A stretch of 64,000 nucleotides of DNA from a bacterium. Its GTDB lineage: Bacteria > JAMCPX01. Position 1 is the first letter of the stretch; every line of letters begins with the position of its first letter. Below, piece after piece: positions 1 to 7,163 of the stretch. Under the pieces are notes generated by a model. The model worked only from the letters and a program-made list of their open reading frames with translations, made no database searches and was not told where the DNA came from. The stretch is from NCBI GenBank assembly GCA_021787665.1, contig JAJYLN010000011.1:1-64000 (forward strand), read 5' to 3'. Made by a program: the position numbers and the translations under genes.

Positions 1-111
1 ACGCATCGGCCTGTGACCTCCTTCTTTATCTGGTGATAAAATTAAAGGAGCTTTATCACAGTAACCGATGCTTTTCTTTGCTTTTTTATCCCCTATATGG
101 CATGATCACTT

Positions 112-438
112 TTGGGAGAAGAGCCCAAATTTAAAGGCGTGCTGGGCGCTATTTATCAGACGTTCGACAAGGAAGAACTTTACCAAAGCATAGAAGAAAA
201 GGCCTCAGACCTGTTGTACCTTACCATAAAAGACCATCCGTTTGTTGATGGCAACAAGCGCATCGGCTCGCTGCTTTTTCTGCATTTTCTTGCAAAGAAT
301 AACTATCTCGTAAAAACGACAGGGGAGCGAAAGATGAACGATAACACCATTGTTGCCCTTGCCTTGCTTATTGCCAGCAGTTCTCCGAGTGAGAAAGAAA
401 CAATGATAAATATTATCAGTAACTTGCTTAAGATATAA
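112..438 (+). pseudogene. Fic/DOC domain protein, C-terminal remnant
   Basis: The reading frame encodes the C-terminal half of a Fic domain, the fold that transfers AMP or related groups to target proteins. The Fic loop is visible as HPFVDGNKRIG at about residues 43-53, matching HxFx(D/E)GNxR with Lys in place of the second Gly. The surrounding sequence resembles the Fic half of RhuM-Fic (virulence RhuM family) proteins. An in-frame TGA lies at 103-105 and the only starts are weak (TTG at 112), so the N-terminal half is missing; I infer a 5'-truncated gene rather than a small functional protein. The next gene begins 3 bases after its stop. Confidence 0.6.
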
Positions 439-441
439 CCT

Positions 442-1200
442 ATGAACTCGTTCAAAGACATTGCCTATCAGATTTTGAAGGAAGCGGGCAAGCCGCTGCA
501 TAGCAAGGAGATTACGAAGATTGCTTTGGAGCGGGGATGGCTGAAAACCGCGGGCAAGACACCTGAGGCCACAATGAATGCCCAGCTTATCGTTGATATA
601 AACGCAAAGGGCAATAAATCCCGCTTCATAAAGACTGCACCGTCTGTTTTCGGACTCAATGACAATGTTACCAGGCCAGAAGATGAAGCGGTCAAGAAAG
701 CAGAAAAGCTTTATAAAATCTCCAAAGACGTTTCCACAAAGCAGAAAGGTGATATTGCAGAAGCGCGGATAGCAGAGCTTATTACTCTTTATGGTGATAC
801 CACCTTATCCTGTTACAAACCGCTTTCTGACGACGAAGGCATAGATTTGATCGTTAAGGAGAAAGGGAGTCTGAAAACAATGTACATCCAGATCAAGAGT
901 CGCTTCGGCGACAACCCGGATGAGATATTTACTGCTATGACTAAAGCCGCAAGTATTGCTGATAACTACTCGATGGCTGTTGTTTTCTGTTTCTTTGACA
1001 CGGATGAAGGAGACCTTTGGGACTATCTCTGGTTTGTACCTGCACCGGATTTTGTAAAATCAGCGAACATACTTCAGGGTGGAAGGTTTTTTGGCTTTGT
1101 GGCAGGGAGAAAGAAAAAAGAGTCGAATAAATGGGATAGTTACTTGATTGATAAACGTGATCTGGCAAATGCTATCATTGCACAGATGAAAAGGGTATAG
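442..1200 (+). CDS. HARE-HTH domain protein with PD-(D/E)xK nuclease-like C-terminus
   Basis: The protein is 252 aa. Residues 1-75 resemble the HARE-HTH (HB1/ASXL-type winged helix) domain found in restriction endonucleases and chromatin proteins: helices plus a basic loop and a SRFIKTAPSVFGL strand. Residues 100-200 carry a nuclease-like pattern: E107 in GDIAEARIAEL, D135 in EGIDLIV and Q150-x-K152 in YIQIKSR. This order fits a PD-(D/E)xK or Mrr/DUF4365-like fold. A DNA-targeting, possibly restriction-like role is inferred; no methyltransferase or specificity gene is visible. It follows the Fic remnant by 3 bases, so both may derive from one defence or toxin locus. The exact family is not certain. 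Confidence 0.7.
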   Translation: MNSFKDIAYQILKEAGKPLHSKEITKIALERGWLKTAGKTPEATMNAQLIVDINAKGNKSRFIKTAPSVFGLNDNVTRPEDEAVKKAEKLYKISKDVSTKQKGDIAEARIAELITLYGDTTLSCYKPLSDDEGIDLIVKEKGSLKTMYIQIKSRFGDNPDEIFTAMTKAASIADNYSMAVVFCFFDTDEGDLWDYLWFVPAPDFVKSANILQGGRFFGFVAGRKKKESNKWDSYLIDKRDLANAIIAQMKRV

Positions 1201-1280
1201 GGAATATAGGGAGGAAGGGCTACACATTTGACAAAGGAAGCAGACGTGTCTGGAAAAGTGAGATGCTGGATTCCCGCAGA

Positions 1281-1365
1281 AAACCCCTCACCTTAATCCT
1301 CTCCCAAAGGGCGAGGAGATGGGGAATTTCTTCTCCCGTTGGGGAAAGGGCAGGATGAGGGCTTT
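1281..1365. repeat. Imperfect palindromic REP/MITE-like element
   Basis: The left arm, starting AAACCCCTCACC, and the right arm, ending GGATGAGGGCTTT, are imperfect reverse complements. The C-rich 'cctcacc...cctctccc' style is common in interspersed intergenic repeats of many environmental bacteria. No transposase is nearby. The assignment rests on symmetry and style only. Confidence 0.5.
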
Positions 1366-1510
1366 CTTTGAATTACGTGTTGAAGCCACCGCCTTTCGCA
1401 GTGGTAGTTCACGGGGACGGGAATGACGGATATGAGTAACTCGGGATGGCGGACTGTTTTATATTTTGAGGAATTAAGATGCATGAAAGTAAAATAAAAT
1501 GTAACTCCCT

Positions 1511-1536
1511 TTATCCCTCTTATGTAAGAGGGATAA
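1511..1536. repeat. Perfect 12-bp inverted repeat
   Basis: TTATCCCTCTTA at 1511-1522 and its exact reverse complement at 1525-1536 are separated by TG. This would form a 12-bp hairpin about 70 bases before the KdpD-like gene. It could be a repeat element, a terminator-like structure or an operator; no T-tract follows. Confidence 0.75.
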
Positions 1537-1566
1537 CGCAGAAGTACGAGGAGAACACACCTCGTG

Positions 1567-1584
1567 CCCCTCTTGTAAGAGGGG
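1567..1584. repeat. 8-bp inverted repeat related to the 1511 palindrome
   Basis: CCCCTCTT (1567-1574) and AAGAGGGG (1577-1584) flank GT. The core CCTCTT..AAGAGG is shared with the palindrome at 1511-1536, so the two look like tandem copies of one motif. It ends 20 bases before the ATG of the KdpD-like gene. Confidence 0.7.
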
Positions 1585-1603
1585 GTAAAGAGATGAATAG
1601 TTT

Positions 1604-3547
1604 ATGGCTGACGAAGACTACAGAAGACCGTCACCCGAAGAGCTCCTGAAGCTTTCCCAGAAAGCGGCAGCGGAAAAGAAGCGGGGTAAGCTGACCATCT
1701 ACTTCGGGTTTGCACCGGGTGTCGGCAAAACGTTCGCCATGCTGAGCGATGCTCGTCTGCGCAAACGAGAAGGTATCGACATCGTCGCCGGCTACGTAGA
1801 AACCCACGGCAGGACGGAAACTGATGCCTTACTCGAAGGACTGGAGATCATTGAGCTCCGGGCCGTCGAATATATGGGCGTGAAGCTCAGAGAGATGGAT
1901 CCGCTTAACGTCATCGGGCGCAAACCCCGTCTCGCGATTGTCGATGAGCTTGCCCACACCAATGCCCCGGGTTCTCACAATGCAAAGCGGTATATGGACA
2001 TAGAGGAGATACTGAACGCCGATATTGATGTTTACACGACCATGAACGTCCAGCACGTTGAAAGCCTGAACGACATCGTCTCCCAGATCACCGGCATCCG
2101 GGTACGAGAGACCGTACCAGACACCTTCATCGAATCCGCGCAGGAGATCAAACTCATCGATCTCCCTCCCGAAGAACTGCTGAAAAGGCTCGGCGAGGGA
2201 AAGGTCTATGTCAAGGACATGGCCGGTCTTGCTGTCAACAGCTTTTTCCGATCGGGAAACCTTCTCGCACTCCGGCAGCTCGCCCTCAGGGTCGTTGCAG
2301 ACCGGGTCGACGAGCGGATGCGGGGATACATGCAGGCGCACGCAATCGCAGGCCCCTGGCCGGTACGCGAATCGATCCTTGTTGCCGTCTACGCCAGCCC
2401 GTACGCCGAGAAATTGATACGCTCGGCATTCAGGCTCGTCACCGAGACGAATGCAGAATGGACAGCCTTCTACGCAGAAACAGACCAGCATAAGAAGTTG
2501 TCTGTCCGGGAGCTTGAATGGCTGAACAAGGCCATGGACCTGGCGAAGAAGCTCGGCGCGGGCGTCGTTTGGATTAAGGCCAATGATATCGTTCAGGCAA
2601 TCGGAGAATACGCTGCAAGCAATAACGTGACCAAGATCGTGATGGGCAAAAGCCGTCGTTTTGGCCTGTTCCCGACAATACCTCAAAAGATCATGACCAG
2701 TACGCCGAACATCGATCTGTATCTGATAGATGCCGAGACCGGAACCAACAGCCATCCGGTAAAATTCAGAAAACCGGTCTTCACGTCGGGCTGGATTAAA
2801 TATGCCGGAGGGATCCTTGCCGTTGCCGCAGCATCGACAGCAGCATTCGTACTCCGTCATAACCTGAGTCAGATCAACCTGCTGTTTGTGCTGTTGCTGC
2901 CGGTCATCCTCAATGCCCTGTTCATCGGGAGGGGCCCCTCCATCGTTTCGGCACTCCTCAGTATCATGATCTTCGATTATTTCTTTGTGCCACCATTCTA
3001 TAGCTTTGCAGTTACGGATACCGGGTATTTCGTTTCGTACATCATCTCGCTGTTCATCGCCGTCATCATCAGCAATCTCGCTTATAAGCTCCGCACCAAA
3101 GTCGACTTGCTCAAACAGAGCGAGGCCCGAAACATCGCGTTCTACACCCTGAGCAGGGAGCTGGTTACCGCGGTGAACGTGGAACAGGTCCTTGCCATCA
3201 TCGTACGGCATACCACCCGGATATTTCCCTGCAACCTTGCTGTTTTCTTCCCGGATGCAGACCGTCTTGCCATAAAAACAAAGACACCGGGTTTTGATGT
3301 CAATGACAAGGTGCTTGCGGTGGCGTCATGGGTCGTACTGAACAAGCAGCCGGCTGGTCACGGGACATCCACCCTGCCGCAGGAGAAGGCCACGTACCTG
3401 CCGATGCTCGTCGAAGACACCCTCGTCGGAGTAATCGGTTTTCTGTTCGATCCGCCCGGGCAGGTCATCCTCCCCGAAAACCTTGCGGTCATGGAGACTA
3501 TTGCGCGCCTGGGTGCTATGGCTCTTGAACGGAACAGGCCGAAATAG
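1604..3547 (+). CDS. KdpD-like sensor protein without histidine kinase domain
   Basis: The protein is 647 aa. Residues 20-235 form the KdpD N-terminal sensor domain with Walker A GFAPGVGKT (35-43) and Walker B-like LAIVDELAHTN. A UspA-like domain follows (about 250-375). Next comes the DUF4118 four-helix membrane region (about 395-500) and a GAF domain (about 515-645). The gene stops where KdpD (usually about 900 aa) would continue into the dimerisation and HATPase domains, with no in-frame continuation visible and a convergent gene 31 bases on. No kdpE or kdpFABC lies in the window. It may sense K+ or turgor and act through a partner. Truncated KdpD proteins are known in some bacteria, so this need not be decay. 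Confidence 0.88.
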   Translation: MADEDYRRPSPEELLKLSQKAAAEKKRGKLTIYFGFAPGVGKTFAMLSDARLRKREGIDIVAGYVETHGRTETDALLEGLEIIELRAVEYMGVKLREMDPLNVIGRKPRLAIVDELAHTNAPGSHNAKRYMDIEEILNADIDVYTTMNVQHVESLNDIVSQITGIRVRETVPDTFIESAQEIKLIDLPPEELLKRLGEGKVYVKDMAGLAVNSFFRSGNLLALRQLALRVVADRVDERMRGYMQAHAIAGPWPVRESILVAVYASPYAEKLIRSAFRLVTETNAEWTAFYAETDQHKKLSVRELEWLNKAMDLAKKLGAGVVWIKANDIVQAIGEYAASNNVTKIVMGKSRRFGLFPTIPQKIMTSTPNIDLYLIDAETGTNSHPVKFRKPVFTSGWIKYAGGILAVAAASTAAFVLRHNLSQINLLFVLLLPVILNALFIGRGPSIVSALLSIMIFDYFFVPPFYSFAVTDTGYFVSYIISLFIAVIISNLAYKLRTKVDLLKQSEARNIAFYTLSRELVTAVNVEQVLAIIVRHTTRIFPCNLAVFFPDADRLAIKTKTPGFDVNDKVLAVASWVVLNKQPAGHGTSTLPQEKATYLPMLVEDTLVGVIGFLFDPPGQVILPENLAVMETIARLGAMALERNRPK

Positions 3548-3578
3548 AAACCGGGAAGTTCCTCCGGTAAGGGTATAC

Positions 3579-4803
3579 CTATGCTCCGAACTTCTTGAGG
3601 CGCAGAGCGTTTGCAAGCATCAACGGGATGATATCCGTCGAGTGGATTATGCCAAACTCGCCTTTGAGGCATTCCCTCTCTGTAAATGCTGCGGATGTCC
3701 TGCCGAAGACATACCTGCTCTTTAACAGCACCGGAACCGGATGCCAGCTATGTCCCTTGATAAGTGCTGGCGTGGAATGGTCTGCGGTTATGACGAGGAC
3801 GTCCGGATTGAGCGACAGGATATCCGGAAGGTTTTTATCAAACTCTTCTATGACCCTGCACTTGCCTTCGAAATTGCCGTCCTCCCCGTTCGAATCCGTT
3901 TTCTTCACGTGGAGGTAAAAGAAATCATAGTTGTCATAATTTTTTTCAGGGTTTCTATCTCCTGCGCGATGCCTCCTTCGGGCTTGATTGTATCCATACC
4001 GAGCAGTTTCGCAACACCGAGGTACATGGGGTACGTAGCGATGGCAAGAGATCTCACGCCGTAAACGTCATTGAACTTAGGTATCTTCGGCACGGATGAA
4101 AACCCCCGTAAAAGAATATAATTTGCTTTCTCCTGATCCTTCAGTATTTGAGCTGCCTTTTCCACGAACTGAAGTGCGATCTCCAGGACATGTTTTGCCT
4201 GTTTGTCTGAAGGCGACGGCACTACCGGTTCAAGCCCTTCTTTTTGCGGGTCTGTATCCTCAATAAGATCCGCACCCTTTTCCAATGCGCGGGGAAACCT
4301 TAAAACAAGGGCAAATCTGTGTTCCATACCGGGAAGCAGGATGACCTGTGCATCATCGATCTGCTGTATCTTTTCCTGCAGCATCTGTGTGATCTTTTTG
4401 CTGCGGTCCGTGGGGATCCTGCCGGCCCTCCTGTCCTTGATGATGGTCTTCGATCCCTCCTGCACCGCTGTCGCATAATTGCACCGGATGGCTATGTCGT
4501 TTTCCGTCAGGTGTATGCCAAGTCCGAGGGCCTCGAGGACACCCTGCCGATTTCGTACTGAAGGGGATTATAGCCGAATATCCCCAGATGACCGGGACCG
4601 CTGCCAGGGGTAATTCCGTAAGCAACCGGCACCTGCAATCCGCATGCAGAACTCCGGGCCAATGCAGAGAGGTTCGGCGTGTCCGCCTTTTCAAGCTCGC
4701 TGACGCCGTTGACCGGCAGTCCGCCGACACCGTCCATCACAACAAGAGCGAGCTTCGTCGTATTGGATTCTATCAGGGGCCTTAACAATTCTTGATCATT
4801 CAT
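3579..4803 (-). pseudogene. apgM: Cofactor-independent phosphoglycerate mutase (archaeal type), two frameshifts
   Basis: Three consecutive minus-strand frames together encode one apgM-type phosphoglycerate mutase (3-phosphoglycerate to 2-phosphoglycerate, glycolysis/gluconeogenesis), about 408 aa, the normal family length. Part one starts at ATG 4803 and contains the alkaline-phosphatase-fold metal site VVMDGVGG and the [12 protein letters not shown] segment. Part two covers the central substrate domain; part three carries VITADHSTP, a metal-ligand motif. The first break is near 4547, where a run of three G (coding strand) needs a fourth to restore EIGRGVLEALG. The second is near 3945, where seven A need an eighth to restore [17 protein letters not shown]. 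Either the gene is decayed or both are homopolymer read errors; otherwise it looks well conserved. Confidence 0.85.
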
Positions 4804-4863
4804 ACCGTCTCTTTTGCATGGGTGTTCGCCGCAATCCCTCCTGCCATAGGAGGGAAGGTCACG

Positions 4864-4933
4864 GCGAACTATACGATTACCTTGTTCCCTGCCAACGAAG
4901 AATCCTCGCTGTTTACAGCGTGGTTCTTCAAGA
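4864..4933 (+). repeat. Dispersed hairpin repeat, copy 1
   Basis: This ~70-bp element is a diverged copy of 59963-60033. Its core is a hairpin: AAGAATCCTCGCTG (4898-4911), loop TTTA, CAGCGTGGTTCTT (4916-4928), pairing with one bulge and one mismatch. It lies in the 178-base spacer between apgM and the deacetylase gene. Confidence 0.7.
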
Positions 4934-4981
4934 ATGGAGTAAACTGTATCAGACAATACCGTATTTGGCAATCATTGCAGG

Positions 4982-6085
4982 CTAAAACCAGCCGTAAAAA
5001 AGTCCGTATAGCGTAACGAGTATCCGTGATCTGTGGAGGAGAAAATACCGTTTGAACCATCCCATGTTCGACCGGTAAACCTTAAAACGCTTTATCTTGT
5101 AGGGATTGCCGCCTCGCACATTCGCGCCCTTGTCCGTGGTTACCGCGCCCCTGTATCCGAGGTCCTTCACGACCTCTATGGTGCGCCTGCCATACTCCCC
5201 CCAGGGGAAGCACAGGAACCCAGGCACAGCGCCGATATGTCCGGCTATCACCTGCCTGCTCTTTTCGAGGTCGGCCCTGCACCGCCTCGCATAGCTGTCC
5301 CCGGACTCATAGATGACCTTCACCGGGTGCTGCCTCCTGTATCCCCGGTACGCCTGCCGCAGCACGCGGAGAACGCCTGCCTCGGTGGGGTCGAGCGGAC
5401 CCTCTTTCACGAGCTTTACGAGGTGCTCGTTGAGCCTGTAGTCCCCGGTAAAGTTCCTGTGTGCCAGAGAAGAGCCTGTCCGGTACCGCACCGTGCCCGG
5501 CCTCGTATCGCCCCATACGGGCCAATCGAGCTCGACACCCGTGTTGAAGCCGGCTACCCTGTCATCGCGGTAGACCCTGTCGTGGAACAGGCTGTGATCC
5601 TCCACCTGGACAAGCCCGGACTCCGCCATCGCCTTGAGCTCGTCCCATGTCGCGAAGTTCGCTGTCGCCTCCGCATTTGCTCCGCTGCGCGCGGTATAGC
5701 CCCTTGCCTGCTCCCTCGGTCCGGCATCGATCGACTGCTTCCTCGCGCCGGTGACGGCAAACACCGTGGCCTTGAGGCCGGACTTTTTGAGAATGGGGAA
5801 AAGATGGCGGTAGTTGCAATAAAACCCGTCGTCGAACGTCAGCACAAAGCTCTTTCTTCCCGGCCTGTGCAGGCCCTGCATGAACTCAGCAAGTTCAAGC
5901 AGCGATATGCTCCGGTATCCCTTCGAGAGCAGGTACTGCATCTGTATCTCGAACACCCGGGGCGTTATCGGGTCGCCCGGCTCGACATGATGGTAGTATA
6001 GCACCGGTATGGAGTACGCCCTGAATTCGAGGTACCATACCGCAAGGGCCGTCAACGATGCAGCGAGGAGGATACCGTATATCAT
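4982..6085 (-). CDS. Membrane-anchored polysaccharide deacetylase (NodB-like)
   Basis: The protein is 367 aa with an N-terminal membrane helix (about residues 2-18). A carbohydrate esterase 4 domain follows: IPVLYYHHV at 27-35 and the metal/catalytic motif FVLTFDDGFYCNYRHLFP around 100-117, then a long insert and FLCFPWGEYG. It should remove acetyl groups from a surface or periplasmic polysaccharide. Its ATG overlaps the TGA of the upstream glycosyltransferase (ATGA at 6082-6085), so the two are translationally coupled. The insert between the FDDG and FPWGEYG motifs is long for the family. The polysaccharide is unknown. Confidence 0.87.
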   Translation of the reverse strand: MIYGILLAASLTALAVWYLEFRAYSIPVLYYHHVEPGDPITPRVFEIQMQYLLSKGYRSISLLELAEFMQGLHRPGRKSFVLTFDDGFYCNYRHLFPILKKSGLKATVFAVTGARKQSIDAGPREQARGYTARSGANAEATANFATWDELKAMAESGLVQVEDHSLFHDRVYRDDRVAGFNTGVELDWPVWGDTRPGTVRYRTGSSLAHRNFTGDYRLNEHLVKLVKEGPLDPTEAGVLRVLRQAYRGYRRQHPVKVIYESGDSYARRCRADLEKSRQVIAGHIGAVPGFLCFPWGEYGRRTIEVVKDLGYRGAVTTDKGANVRGGNPYKIKRFKVYRSNMGWFKRYFLLHRSRILVTLYGLFYGWF

Positions 6086-7155
6086 AGCAAGGCCCTGAAG
6101 AGGTCCTCGGTCTTTTGCGAGACGACCTCAACCGAGAAGCCGTGCTCGATAGTTGTGCGTGCGTGTACGCCGAGCTCGTGTGCCCGGGCAGGGTTATTCA
6201 GTAGTCCGCACACGGCATCGGCTATCTCCCTTTCCGAGCCCGGCCGCACGAATACGCCATTCACGCCGGGGGAGACGACGTCGAGCATTCCCCCGGTCCT
6301 GCTTACGACGACCGGCTTCTGCATCGCCATGGCCTCGAGCAGCGAGGTGCCCAGACCCTCCACGATCGAGGGGAACACGAATACGTCCATTGCCCTGAGG
6401 TATGGCCGGACGTCTTGCCGGAACCCGGTGAATACGATCCTGTCCCGCACGCCGAGCCTGTCCGCAAGGCCTACGAGTTCTGTGTCGCTATCACGTACCC
6501 CGACGTCCACGAAGCGTGCGTCCGGGTACCGCTTCAGTATCAGAGGCATGGCCGACAGAAAGTAGCTATGTCCCTTTTGCCGGTTCGCGTTGCCCACGGT
6601 GCCGACGACCGGGCCTTTGCCGGAGAGCTCCGGGGCAGGGGCGATGCCCGCCGGGTCATACTGACTGCTATCGATGGCGTCCGGTATCACGGCGATGTGT
6701 CCTTCGCTAACGCCGGTCATGACGAGGCTCTGCTTCACATCGTTCGATATGGCTATCACGCGGTCCACGAACCACTCGTACTTCACCTTTGCAGATATCC
6801 GCGAGGGGATGCCGTACGGCACCCTCCTCGTTACGATGAACCTCGAGCGGGTCGATAGCATGTTCGCTACCATGGCTATGGTGTGCGCGGTCGGCCTGTG
6901 GACATTGATGACATCGAACCTGCCCCGCCTCAGAAAGCCAGCCATCCTTGCCATGGAGAAAACGTCGGCTTCCTTGTTCATCCTGAAGGGATGGACGTCC
7001 ATGGACTCTGCGGCAAGTCTCCTGCCGAGCTCGCTGTCGCCCGAGGCAACGATAGACACGGCATTACCCCTGTCCCGGAGTCCTTTCGCCAGCAGGTAGA
7101 CCTGGTACTGTCCCCCGCTCCAGCCCGACGAAGATGTTGCAAGAAGGATCTTCAT
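6082..7155 (-). CDS. Glycosyltransferase family 4 (GT-B)
   Basis: The protein is 357 aa. The N-terminus has the GT-B glycine loop SSGWSGGQYQVYLLAKGL. The C-terminal donor domain has GTVGNANRQKGHSYFLSA and VFPSIVEGLGTSLLEAMAMQ, the E-x7-E signature of GT4 retaining transferases. It likely adds a sugar to a lipid-linked or surface glycan in the cytoplasm. It starts 8 bases after the OmpA-like gene and overlaps the deacetylase by 4 bases, linking glycan synthesis and modification to the outer-membrane genes upstream. Confidence 0.88.
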   Translation of the reverse strand: MKILLATSSSGWSGGQYQVYLLAKGLRDRGNAVSIVASGDSELGRRLAAESMDVHPFRMNKEADVFSMARMAGFLRRGRFDVINVHRPTAHTIAMVANMLSTRSRFIVTRRVPYGIPSRISAKVKYEWFVDRVIAISNDVKQSLVMTGVSEGHIAVIPDAIDSSQYDPAGIAPAPELSGKGPVVGTVGNANRQKGHSYFLSAMPLILKRYPDARFVDVGVRDSDTELVGLADRLGVRDRIVFTGFRQDVRPYLRAMDVFVFPSIVEGLGTSLLEAMAMQKPVVVSRTGGMLDVVSPGVNGVFVRPGSEREIADAVCGLLNNPARAHELGVHARTTIEHGFSVEVVSQKTEDLFRALL

Positions 7156-7163
7156 CTCCCGGG

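Larger units (their letters stand above)
1201..1603. other. Gene-free spacer rich in inverted repeats
   Basis: No coding frame is supported. The spacer holds one long imperfect palindrome (1281-1365) and two short, nearly perfect palindromes (1511-1536 and 1567-1584), listed separately. Base composition is more AT-rich than the following gene. Confidence 0.6.

Noticed and set aside
1..102. Open minus-strand frame at the left edge (reads from about 102 leftwards off the window)
   Set aside because: About 33 residues with no start codon and no recognised family; the sequence left of position 1 would be needed.
1281..1584. CRISPR array
   Set aside because: The repeats are palindromes of different sizes without regular spacers, and no cas genes are present.
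1829..3211. 460-codon minus-strand frame within the KdpD-like gene
   Set aside because: It is antisense to a gene with clear domain motifs and shows no protein features of its own.
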